This document shows, piece by piece, positions 54,528-64,000 of a stretch of DNA of 64,000 nt. The stretch's first letter is position 1. Every line of letters begins with the position of its first letter. The translations under genes were made by a program, and so were the position numbers. Source of the stretch: Pratylenchus scribneri (lineage: Eukaryota; Nematoda; Chromadorea; Rhabditida; Pratylenchidae); NCBI GenBank assembly GCA_030063045.1, contig JAQSEB010000059.1, positions 2,542,001 through 2,606,000 on the forward strand, given 5' to 3'. The notes under the pieces are model-generated. The model saw only the letters and a program-made list of their open reading frames with translations. It was not told the origin of the DNA and ran no database searches.

Positions 54528-56100
54528 ATGGCATCTGCCTTGGAAGGTATTAAAATTTTGGATTTTTCGCGGGTTGTGGCCGCCCCATTTGCGGCAATGA
54601 TCTTGGGCGATCTTGGGGCTGAAATTTGGAAAATTGAAAGGCCAGGTGCATAAAATTATTTATTGGGAAAATAAATTAATTGATTTGAAGGGATTGGGGA
54701 CGAATCTCGTTCATTCCATCCTCCCTCAATAAATGGCCAAGGATGTTATGCACTTTCATTGAATCGAAACAAAAAGAGCATTGCGTTGAATTTGGCAAAT
54801 GTTGAGGGCAGCGAATTGGTCGATTTTGACACACAAATTTATAATATTTTCTCATATTTTAAAGTCTCGAAAATTAGCTAGCAAGGTCGATGTCCTAATT
54901 GAGAATTTCAAAACGGATTATATGAAAAAGTTTGGCCTGGACTATGCCAGATTGGAACAACAAAATCCACGATTAATTTATTGCTCAATTACAGGTGAAA
55001 TGAACAAATTGATTTGGGGGAAATTAAAAGTAAATACCCCATCAAGGCTATGGACCATCTGGACCATATTCTGGCGATCCTGGTTATGATGTAGTGACCG
55101 CCGCAGTTGGCGGTCTTTTGGGCATAACTGGGCCAAAAGAACCAAATACAGGCATTCCAATGGCCAAAATTTCCATCTCAACAAATTTTTTCCCATTTAG
55201 AACCAGCAAAACCTGGAGTGGCCGTCACGGATATGATGACCGGTCTATTTGCCCATGGGGCCATTTTGGGTGCACTTTATCAAAGGGAAAAGACTGGAAA
55301 AGGTCAACAAATTCACTGCAATTTGTTGGCAACACAATTGGCCACTTTAATCAACATTGGAAGCAATTATTTGAATGCCGGCATTGAAGGTGGCAAATTG
55401 GAATTGAATTATTCCCAATATTTTAAAATAGGTCGCCCCTGGGGCACTGAGCATGAAAGCATTGTTCCATATCAGGCATTTCGAACAAAGGATGGTCGAT
55501 TTTATGTTGTGGGCGCCGGCAATGATGCGGCTTTTCGAGAAGTTCACAAATTATTGTTCCCATTTTTCATTTAATTTCCCTTTTCAGCTTTGTTCCAAAA
55601 TGGAAATGCCCGAATTGGCCGACAATCCGGAATTCAAAACGAACAGCGATCGAGTGAAAAATCGAGAAAAATTATTGTCAAAATTTTCAGAAAAGTAGGC
55701 CAAAAATATTTATAAAATATTTTCTATAGATTTTCAATGTACGATATTGAATATTGGAAAGGAAAATTACGAAGCAAAAGTTTCCCATCTGCGCCGGTGA
55801 ATTCAATTGGAGAAGCATTTGAACATGAACAGACAAAATATTTGGATTTGGTCAAAATTGTTGAGCATCCGGCCTATGGGAAAGTGAAAGTTGTGGGTAA
55901 GAAACAAAAAAGGGGAATTGAAATGGGCAAAATATGAACACAACAAAGGGCCGCCGGTGATGTACAGCGGAACTGAAAATCGAGTGAGAAGTGCGCCACC
56001 ACTTTTGGGCGAACATACCCGCGAAATATTGGCCAAGGAATTGGGATTGGCCACAGAGGAATTGGACAGGCTGAAACGGGAGAAAGTCATCGATTTTTGA
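54528..56100 (+). CDS. Family III acyl-CoA transferase, SUGCT-like (succinyl-CoA:glutarate CoA-transferase)
   Basis: Start [20 protein letters not shown] at 54528, matching the family's LEGVKVLDLTR opening, so no leader is present. Exons then give [59 protein letters not shown], the [20 protein letters not shown] segment with the catalytic Asp (TDMMTG), [66 protein letters not shown], and the end [12 protein letters not shown]...VIDF. The enzyme moves CoA between dicarboxylates (glutarate, HMG, succinate) and works in lysine/tryptophan breakdown, usually in mitochondria. No obvious targeting peptide precedes it here. Around nine introns, all short. Related bacterial and nematode paralogues use other acyl groups, so substrate is an inference. 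Confidence 0.92.
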
Positions 56101-56515
56101 TGGATAATTTTATTATTTTTGTAATATTTCATATATTCGAATGTCGTCATAAATTTAATTTTTATTATCCAAATTTGATGAGACTTTTTTAGAAAATTAA
56201 AATAAGCAAAAAAAGTGAAATGTTTCTATGTTTGTACAGTCAAAATGTCAGTTCGAATTGAGGATAAAGGGAGAGGAGGGAATGATAATTTTAATTTCAA
56301 ATGAATTTGATGGAATAAATGAAGGGAACAGAAGCAGATGTGCAAATTGAAGGATGCCAATGGCAAAAAAAAGGATAAATGCGAAAAGTGGGTTTGACAC
56401 CAATGGATGGAAATTGGGGAATTAGGAAAAATTATCAAAATTGGCCAAATCCACATTTATTTTCCCTATTTTTAATATTCCATAATTTTAATTAGGGAAT
56501 ATTTTTGCCCCCAAA
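56101..56515. other. Short intergenic region, tandem genes
   Basis: 415 bp between the CoA-transferase stop and the ShKT gene start. Contains AT-rich 3' UTR-like sequence; nothing coding is supported. Confidence 0.45.
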
Positions 56516-57236
56516 ATGAATCAACTAATTCGAATATTTTTGTTATCATTTATTCTTTTTTACTTTCAAAAATGCGAAGCATGCGGCGAAGATTGTCCGG
56601 GAGATTGCGAGAATAAATGTAAAGAAATGAATAATCTTTAATTTTATTATTTACAATAATCAAAAACAGATAAATGCGTGGATCGAAGTGAAATTTGCCA
56701 TCAAATGAAGGAAAATTGTGAGAATTTCTTCTTCCGAAAATGTATGCGATGTGCTTGCCCAAAAACATGTGGAGGTAAAAAATTTGGGTTTGGATTTAAT
56801 GAATTTGAACTTTTTTAATAGTATGCGGTGATTCATCGAGCAGTGAGGAGGAGGAAGCATCCACAACTACAACCACATATTCCCCTTCGCCAAGCACAAA
56901 TGGCACCGAAATGGTGGGGAAATGCATTTTAAAATGAATAAATTAATTCATTTAGCCATCATCGACCACTCCGGAAGAAGTGGAATCATCAACCCCTGAG
57001 GAGGTTTCATCGCCTGAACCACCTTCAACCCCCCAATTGGACTTCACAAGCCCGGAACCAATTGAATCCTCTACGATGGAAGGTGATTTGGGGAATATTT
57101 AATAAAAATGAAAATTAATTTTATAGAAATTAGCGATGCTGAATTCAATGACCCAGCGAAAATGAAATGCAAATCCTGCGATGCAAAAAGAAAGAAATTG
57201 GCTGAAATTTATGAAAAATATTACCCAAGGGAATGA
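56516..57236 (+). CDS. Secreted ShKT-domain protein with Ser/Thr/Glu-rich stalk
   Basis: Start MNQLIRIFLLSFILFYFQKC gives a signal peptide. CGEDCPGDCENKYKC leads into a ShKT domain, CVDRSEICHQMKENC with later cysteines in RKCMRCACPKTCG and VCG, which has the C.D....C......C and CP.TCG.C spacing. A long Ser/Thr/Pro/Glu stalk follows (SSSSEEEEASTTTTTYSPSP), probably O-glycosylated. The C-terminus is charged (KCKSCDAKRKKLAEIYEKYY), with the stop at 57234-57236. Five exons are joined by short introns. ShKT domains in nematodes occur in secreted proteases, surface coats and putative effectors; alone with a mucin-like stalk a surface-coat role is plausible, but unproven. An AATAAA is at 57338. Confidence 0.82.
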
Positions 57237-57337
57237 ATTCGATTTTAATTAATTAAATGGATACAATTTGATTCAATTATATTTTTTGGAATGTTTTAAG
57301 CATCTAATTCCATTTTTATATAAATTTAACAATTTTA

Positions 57338-57343
57338 AATAAA
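57338..57343 (+). terminator. Polyadenylation signal of the ShKT gene
   Basis: AATAAA about 100 nt after the stop, correct strand. Confidence 0.5.
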
Positions 57344-57744
57344 AATATAAATGCCTATAATTCTTTTTTAATATTCCCTGTTCATGGCCAAAAATTATCT
57401 CCATGGTAATAATAATTCAATTTCCCATTTTACCATTGAATTTTAAAATATTTCTTGCCTTCTTTTTTCTTTCCTAATTTATCTCATTGAGGTCTGCCAA
57501 ATTATTCAATTAAATTTAATTATTTTCTTTCCTTTTTTATCAAACTTGGGCTAATTTAGAGCAACGAAATCAAAGTTTGCTTAAAAAATATAAGCTTAAG
57601 CTTCAACCTATGGATGATTAGGATTAGGGTTAGGGATATGGCAGATGATACATTTTTGATTTTACTTTTTCTGTACAATATCCAATGCTAATTACACTTC
57701 ATCATCATTTTGAAACATTTTCATAAAAATGGCGGCTGAATTCT

Positions 57745-57943
57745 CCACTTCATTCCCTGTCGATCAATCCCACCAATTACAGTAATTTTCATTGCCTACG
57801 GATTAAGTGCCGCCGAATTTTTGTTTCATTATTTTGTGATACTCATTTCCCTGCTGGCCAATTTTTGCACTTCAATCATAGTGGAGAAAATGGTGACCAA
57901 AAAATATTCGAGGGAAATTATTGTTGAAGTTGGCAATGAATAA
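57745..57943 (+). pseudogene. Possible fragment of an SRE-like receptor exon
   Basis: An open stretch reads IPPITVIFIAYGLSAAEFLF then VILISLLANFCTSIIVEKMV and stops at 57943. A hydrophobic TM1-like segment with an E-L-hydrophobic pattern resembles the TM1 exons of the two SRE-like genes downstream, but no in-frame start codon, other TM segments or matching later exons were found. It could be a truncated tandem copy or an independent small gene. Confidence 0.3.
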
Positions 57944-58900
57944 ATTATTATTTTTAATAAAATTATTATTTATTTCTCACATAAAATTATACATATTTTA
58001 TGAATTGTGATTCGCACGATACACAAAAAATAAGAAAAGAAATTGAAATTTTGTGTTTGTTTGGATGGGATTTTGTCATATGGAATGGGGGTTGTTTTAT
58101 TGGCGAATGGGCTTTTGAATGGGCTTTTTATGTTTTGCATGTCCTACTAAAATATTTACAAAATTCATTTTGGAACATTATTATTGACCAAAATGGAGAC
58201 AATCTCCAAATCCAACAAACCCTCGAAAAATGAATCTTTTAATTTAATTTGCATCAGCCATTCCATTCAATATTCCCTCTTCAAAATGATTTACCCAAAA
58301 TAAATTTTAATTACATTTTCATGGAATTATCAATATTGGACATTTTTGTGGGCAATGGCAGGTGTTCCTGTTAGAAAATTAATAATATTGAATAATATTT
58401 GTGGGAATTTGATTATAGGAGAGGGCGGTGGAATTGGAAATTGGACCACGGGAAATGAACAAATTATGTTTTATTATTTTATTGACTTCTTTTGGTTCCT
58501 GCCAATATTTCCATGCCATTTTCATTTTCCCATTGAATTTGTCCTCAATATATGTAATATTTCTCTCAAATTTTTACTTTTTGGCAGAAAATATTTTAGT
58601 ATTTCTATTTAAATCAATTCTCCCATAAAATAATTATTTTATACAAAAATTTTCTTGCCAAAAGCGAACATCAAAGAATGTCCGAAAATGGATAATAATT
58701 AATTAAATGCATCAATTTTCAGTGAATATTTTGTGTATTTTATCGAATTTTGATGCGTGCCACTGGCAAAACTCAAAATATTAAATTGAAGAAGGACAAA
58801 ATTAATGTTGGCGGCATTCAATTTCATTCATAATTTTAAATACATTTTTCTTTCATTTATCACGATTTTTCCTTCATTTTTAATATTTTTCGAATTCACC
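57944..58900. other. Intergenic region before the SRE-like pair
   Basis: AT-rich, about 1 kb. Small frames at 58000-58233 and 58346-58612 are not supported by splice sites or homology. Contains the promoter of the first SRE-like gene. Confidence 0.4.
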
Positions 58901-58910
58901 ATTTTTGCAG
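58901..58910 (+). promoter_or_regulatory. Probable trans-splice acceptor before the first SRE-like gene
   Basis: ATTTTTGCAG ends 3 nt before the ATG at 58914, with no coding exon upstream; a typical spliced-leader acceptor position. Confidence 0.5.
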
Positions 58911-58913
58911 TAA

Positions 58914-60196
58914 ATGCCAATAAAAATGACCGACAATTCCTCTGCCCTTTATTCCCTCATTTCCACTTTTGCCTTTGCCGAAAGTTCCTTCGAATTGTTG
59001 CTCCATCCAATTGTGGCCGCAATTTCCGCATTGAACCTTGCCCTCCTCTCCACCTCCCACATTATCCATCCAAATTTGCGATTCATTCTTCAAGTCGAAA
59101 GTGTGGCCATATTCATTTTTGAGGTGCAAAGGTGTGCCCTCGTCACAGAGAAATTCATTTCCGGTGACATTTTCAACCCTGGCCATATCATTTTGCAGGT
59201 AACCCCACCCCAATCCATTATTCTCAATTATTTCCATTCCATTTCAGTTCATTTCTCGCTTTTTCACCCTTTTCCGTAATTCAATTGGCCATGTACTTTT
59301 GATCGAAAGGCTGATGGCCACAATGATGGCCAGCCGATATGAACATTTTCGGAACATTTATTTCAACTTTATTTGGTGTCCCCTTTTGGTAAATTCCCAA
59401 AATGTTGGCCCTAATTTATATTCACATCATTTTTAGCTGACAATTTGTTCATTGAATGAATTCACCAATTTGCAATCTTGGGGCGTGACCTCATTGAATT
59501 TGGCCACAAATTTTGCCATCATTCTGCTGAGTTTGGTTGAATTTGTGGTTAGAAGCAATATTTCAATTGGATTTTATTATAATTCTCATTTATTTTTGTC
59601 AGTTAATTTGTTTGAATGGACTCTACAATTTGAAAAAATATGATCGAATTGTTTTGGCCTTAAATCAGAGATATTCACTCAGTGAAAAATATCAGGTGGT
59701 GTGCCCCAAATAAATATTAATTAATTATTTTTTTAAGCTTTCCGAAAATATTCGGACCAGCCGTCAGCTTGGTCCTGCATTTCTCTGCCATTTTATTAAT
59801 AATATTTTGACAATGCTCAAAAATATGGTCGTCTATTTTGGCTGGTTCGAGGAGGCTTATTTGATCAGTTTTTTCTTTGCCAATATTTTATCCCTCAATT
59901 CAATTCTTTCTGCCATCATCGAAATCACCGTTATTACGTAATTTTCAAGAACATTTTCCAAAAAATTTCCATTTTTCAGGCATCATCCTTTGCTGAAAAA
60001 GAGGGCAATTGGCTTATTAAGGAAATTAATTTTTTGCAAAAGTGCCAATCAAATCAGAAATGGGCACCCAAATCCGGAGGAGGAAATGGTCGAAAATGGA
60101 CTCGGCACAATGCCGCGAACAATTCGCGGCGATCCGCTGATTAGGACGCCCGATTCGGACAGTCATTTTAGTGAATTGGCAAAAGCATGGAAATGA
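58914..60196 (+). CDS. Serpentine chemoreceptor, SRE-like seven-TM GPCR (copy 1)
   Basis: Start at 58914 (MPIKMTDNSS) or the next Met at 58926. TM1 is HPIVAAISALNLALLSTSHI, followed by HPNLRFILQVESVAIFIFEV. Exon 2 carries RNSIGHVLLIERLMATMMAS, the ER..AT signature after TM3. Then come LTICSLNEFTNL (TM4), RYSLSEKYQ joined to LSENIRTSRQLGPAFLCHFI (before TM5), FFANILSLNSILSAIIEITV (TM6), and a last exon HHPLLKKRAIGLLRKLIF with a tail ending DSHFSELAKAWK, stop 60194-60196. Each exon matches copy 2 at 61523, so this is a tandem duplicate. All frames are open. The ligand is unknown; family members are sensory. Confidence 0.87.
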
Positions 60197-61490
60197 TCAA
60201 TAGCATCAAATTTATTCACAAATGTTATTAATTTGACATTAATTGTTATTATTAAATTCGATTACTAAATTCATTAAATTCTTTTCCATTTCCTTTTCCT
60301 TTGACATTTTCCACGACATTTTTTTCTTGGGGCAACAATTGATGTGTGAAAAATTCTCCGATTTCTTTGATTGATGGCAACGAAAAAATTCCCACAAAAT
60401 CACAAGAATTTCTGATGGGTTTTGTGTTTTATAATTTTGTTCATTTGTATTTTATTGGAAATAGAGTGCGCAAATTGATGAACGGATTAATTCTACATAT
60501 TATTGACGCAATAACAAGCATAAAGTAAAAATTCTAATTATATAAATATTTTCATCAAATGAAATTCACGTTTTTAAATAATGCAAAATATTCTGCAGAT
60601 TAATTGATCACAAATTAATTACAAATTAAATTTTACAATTAAATCGACTTTTATTAATTTTTGATGCAACCGAAATACATTTATTAAAGATGGATGGCTA
60701 AAATAAGTGCACTCAATGTTGTTGTTTACCAAACATTTTGCCGAGAATATTAATTTTCCAATGTTTCTAGTATTCAAACAATTATTTCGGGTCCATTAAT
60801 TTTAATTAAAATTGAATTTGTGTGAATTTCCCACTTTTTCTTCGATTTTTTGTTTCCCTCTAATGAAGTATATTAAAAAGAAATGTCAGGCATTGGGTAT
60901 TAATTATAATTCTAATAATATTATATTTGGGTACAAATTTTGGCCCAAAACTATCATTTCCCTTTCATACAAAAATTGGTTAATCAGAATTTTTATGCAA
61001 AATTAGTATATAAATTTTCTATCTAATTTGCAAAAAAACGAATGGCTCTATTTTAAATATTTTTGAAGTGGCATTTTCTCACCATTCTTAGCAACCTTTT
61101 GGCCTAAAATAAACTTTCAAAAATGAATATTGTCCATTTTGTGTTCCATCCATTCAATTATTATTCTCTAACTATAATTCTATTCTAATCTAATACAATA
61201 TTCTGCCCCCACACCCACAATTTTTCAATTCTCTTTGTCTATAAAATTAGATTTTGATTTTTTGATGCCAATCTCAAACCCATTTTTTCTACTAAAATCA
61301 AATTTTTGCCCAAAAAGCCATTATGAAATTAATTCTTGAATTAATTTTACTTATTTTCTCCTGGCTAATTCATTTATTTTTCTCCTTTCGCATATATAAA
61401 TTTCTACTCAATAATTCAAAATCATAACCAAGAGTATTCATTTCCCGAATTTAATCTAAATTATTTATTTATTTTTGGATTTTCCCACAA
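60197..61490. other. Intergenic between the two SRE-like genes
   Basis: About 1.3 kb, AT-rich. One small frame at 60346-60528 (NRVRKLMNGLILHIIDAITS) has no supporting context. No repeat noticed. Confidence 0.4.
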
Positions 61491-61498
61491 TTTTTCAG
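61490..61498 (+). promoter_or_regulatory. Probable trans-splice acceptor before the second SRE-like gene
   Basis: ATTTTTCAG ends 24 nt before the ATG at 61523, with no coding exon upstream. Confidence 0.4.
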
Positions 61499-61522
61499 CC
61501 AATTTTTTAACCAAATTTTTGA

Positions 61523-62927
61523 ATGAATTCTGTTGCTGGTTATTCCCCCGTCCAACCCCCAAGCGAATTCATTAATTCCACTTCTGTCATTCTCTCCATC
61601 GTCGAATTGTCAATTTTGCATCCGCCAGTTCTGTTCATTTCCATCATCAATTTTGTCATCCTTTCTTCCACCAAAATTCTGCATCCGAATCTTCGTTTCA
61701 TTCTCCAAATTCAAAGTGGCTGCATTGTTGCCTTCGAATTGTATCGAATAATTTCAATTGCGAACGAATTCATCAACCAAAACATTTATTATGCCGGCCC
61801 AATTTTCATTCAGGTGGAAGGATAGATCCGCCGATCAGTTTTAAACACTAAAATAAATACCTGGAAAATTGGATACTTTGAAAGCAATAAATTCCAACCA
61901 TAATCTAACTTTTATTCCCGTAATTATCATGTATCCTACTTTTGTAATGTGAATAATGGATTAGAATGGATTTAATTGAAATAATTGATGAACGATTCAT
62001 TCACAGAGATATGGCCTTTCCGTCACCGTATTCCGCAATTCCCTTGGCCACATTTTGCTCATTGAACGGCTTCTGGCCACATTTTTCTACCGAAAATATG
62101 AAAAATACCAAAAATGGCATTTCAGTCTTGTTTGGTTTCTTCTTTTGGTTGGCCATTTTTTAAATTTTAATTTGTAAACTTTATTAGCTGACAATTTCAC
62201 TGCTCAATTGTTTCACGACAACTAATAATTTGGATTTCGCATTGCCCAATTTTTTGACAACATTTGCTTTGTTTTTAATGAGTTTTATTGAATATTTGGT
62301 TAATAAATAAAAATTCCATTAAATTAAATTGAATTCATTTCAGTCAATTCTCCTTATGGGCTTATACAATCAACGAAAATATCATCGTTTTTTGCCCGAA
62401 GGATGTGATTATTCCCTGACTCAAAAATATCAAGTTAACTCTAATTTATCCAACTTTTTGATTTTTAATTAGTTGGCCGAAAATATTCGAACAAGTCGCC
62501 AACTTGGCCCCGCATTTTTGTGCCATCTTCTAAACAATTCCATTTTAAGTATTGGCGGTGGAATGATGTATTTTAGGATTGCAAGCAACGAATATCAAAT
62601 TATGATTTTAATCCAAATTTGCACAATTCTCAGTTCATTGGTCGATTTGGCCATCGAAATCACCGTAATCACGTGAGAGCATGGAAAATCAACCAATTTC
62701 GTAAAAATAATTGTAGCCATCATCCTTTGCTGAAAAAACGTTTTTACAAATTTGTGGCAAGAATTTTCCTTTGCAAAATCCAAAATAGAATTGGAGAGAG
62801 CGAAGATGGTGAAGAAAAGGGAAGGATGGGAAGTGAAAGTCCACCGAAAACAATCAACGGCGAAATATTAATTCGACCTCAAAATCCTGAAAGTCACTTC
62901 CGGATGTTGGCTCAATCTTGGCGTTAA
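61523..62927 (+). CDS. Serpentine chemoreceptor, SRE-like seven-TM GPCR (copy 2)
   Basis: Start MNSVAGYSPVQPPSEFINST. TM1 is VLFISIINFVILSSTKILHP, followed by NLRFILQIQSGCIVAFELYR. Exon 2 (RYGLSVTVFRNSLGHILLIE then RLLATFFYRKYEKYQKW) has the ER..AT motif. Then LTISLLNCF, FLMSFIEYLV, GLYNQRKYHR, YSLTQKYQ joined to LAENIRTSRQLGPAFLCHLL, and LVDLAIEITVIT follow. The final exon HHPLLKKRFYKFVARIFLCK has a tail ending ESHFRMLAQSWR, stop 62925-62927. The exon plan equals copy 1. Sequence identity is highest in the ENIRTSRQLGPAFLCH block before TM5 and in the start of the last exon. All frames read open, so both copies should be functional. Confidence 0.87.
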
Positions 62928-63059
62928 AATAATTTCAAATCAATTCCAATCAATTTATTATTTGCAAAAATTAAAAATGAATTCCATTTTCTAATTAATT
63001 TAAAATCATTTAAATGTATTTATTTTTTTATCATTCAACAATATTGTAATCTCTAATCT

Positions 63060-63560
63060 CTAACTTCATTCCGGAAAGGAATTGTAATTTCGATTGTAAT
63101 TGTAATTTCTAAGTTGTAATTGCGATTGTAATTGTAAAATTCTAAGTTGTAATTGCGATTGTAATTGTAAAATTCTAAGTTGTAATTGCGATTGTAATTG
63201 TAAAATTCTAAGTTGTAATTGCGATTGTAATTGTAAAATTCTAAGTTGTAATTGCGATTGTAATTGTAAAATTCTAAGTTGTAATTGCGATTGTAATTGT
63301 AAAATTCTAAGTTGTAATTGCGATTGTAATTGTAAAATTCTAAGTTGTAATTGCGATTGTAATTGTAATTTCTAAGTTGTAATTGCGATTGTAATTGTAA
63401 AATTCTAAGTTGTAATTGCGATTGTAATTGTAATTTCTAAGTTGTAATTGCGATTGTAATTGTAATTTCTAAGTTGTAATTGCGATTGTAATTGTAATTT
63501 TAAGATGGCATTGAGGATTGTAACTAAATTCGTTCCGGAAAAGGATTGTAATTGTAAGTT
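63060..63560. repeat. 33-bp minisatellite array 3, related to the 26-bp family
   Basis: About 13 copies of TAAGTTGTAATTGCGATTGT plus AATTGTAAAATTC (some units read AATTTC). It begins with TTCCGGAAAGGAATTGTAAT and ends near TTCCGGAAAAGGATTGTAAT, sharing the TTCCGGAAA and TTGTAATTG words of arrays 1 and 2. It lies downstream of the second SRE-like gene. Confidence 0.9.
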
Positions 63561-64000
63561 CCTTTTATTTTACCCATCCTTTTTTGAAATTTTTTACATA
63601 ATTCGACAATTTAAGTTTAATTTTATCAATGACAACACTATCAATTAGAAAAGCTAATTGAAAAACAATGGTTGAACAATGTTAAAAATAAAAACCTATT
63701 CAATTTCGTTGTTTATCGTTAATTTAAATTTAAAACGAATTTGCCAAAAAAACGAGAGGATTAAAAAAAATGAGACTGATTGAGTAGAATCGGTACGGTA
63801 CTCGCCATTTGGGGTTCTTGGCCATCGGCAAAATGCGACAAAGAAAGAAAGAGAGAGGGATTTTTTCTACGGGAAAAGAATTTCTACTGTTCTGACAAAT
63901 TGATGCATGCTGTATAGTAGGATGTGCTCTGCAATCAATCCCCTCAATCAAAGTCCATCCTTTCCAATGTGGACACCGTTGTAGACACTTTCAACATACA
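63561..64000. other. Right window edge, no supported gene
   Basis: The last 440 nt contain a minus-strand frame (63951-63730) without recognisable features, plus a short GC-richer patch. A gene beginning or ending beyond the edge cannot be excluded. Confidence 0.35.

Noticed and set aside
57617..57642. Telomere-like GATTAGGATTAGGGTTAGGG
   Set aside because: Only about three imperfect units and not the nematode TTAGGC repeat; most likely chance.

Overview
This 64 kb window is nuclear DNA of a nematode. The sequence is AT-rich. Nearly all genes are split by very short introns (about 34-60 nt, GT...TTTTCAG type). The gene content is nematode-typical: several serpentine chemoreceptor families, a transthyretin-like secreted protein, ShKT and ET-module secreted proteins, and a PAN/ZP apical-matrix protein. 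The species cannot be fixed from the sequence; a non-Caenorhabditis lineage is my guess only. Gene models were spliced by eye from homology and splice consensus, so exon ends are good where phases agree and approximate elsewhere.

Layout: 1-3172 (-) a glutamate carboxypeptidase II-like M28 peptidase, cut by the left window edge; 3658-10730 (-) a salt-inducible kinase (KIN-29/SIK) with large introns; 10731-14062 no gene found; 14063-15341 (-) SRA-like receptor; 16308-21580 (+) PAN/ZP protein; 21600-21989 (-) small secreted protein; 23231-24824 (-) unrecognised helical protein; 25872-28213 (-) SK-type Ca2+-activated K+ channel; 28544-29651 (-) aldo-keto-reductase-like pseudoenzyme; 30515-31838 (-) SRSX-like receptor; 32811-33903 (+) secreted Gly/Met-rich protein; 34081-34978 (-) secreted Cys-rich beta-trefoil-like protein; 35260-36030 (-) secreted ET-like protein; 37583-41645 (+) GH31 alpha-glucosidase; 42236-43552 (+) SRSX receptor; 44023-45308 (-) SRA-like receptor; 46568-47208 (+) transthyretin-like; 47256-47900 (-) small surface protein; 49372-50776 (+) SRSX-like receptor; 51383-52892 (-) broken SRSX receptor; 54528-56100 (+) family III CoA-transferase (SUGCT-like); 56516-57236 (+) ShKT protein; 57745-57943 receptor-like fragment; 58914-60196 and 61523-62927 (+) tandem SRE-like receptors.

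The right half is mainly a chemoreceptor-rich accessory region mixed with small secreted-protein genes; no operon-like functional pathway is evident. Repeats are informative: a 26-bp TTCCGGAA-containing minisatellite occurs twice in opposite orientation (one copy inside an intron), a related 33-bp array lies near the right end, a composite repeat sits in a PAN/ZP intron, and two diverged copies of a dispersed element lie at 26.8 and 51.0 kb. I found no tRNA, rRNA or CRISPR, and no clear evidence for a wholly new system. The most unusual items are the dispersed minisatellite module, the pseudoenzyme, the recent receptor pseudogene, a GC-AG intron in the kinase, and the unrecognised helical gene.
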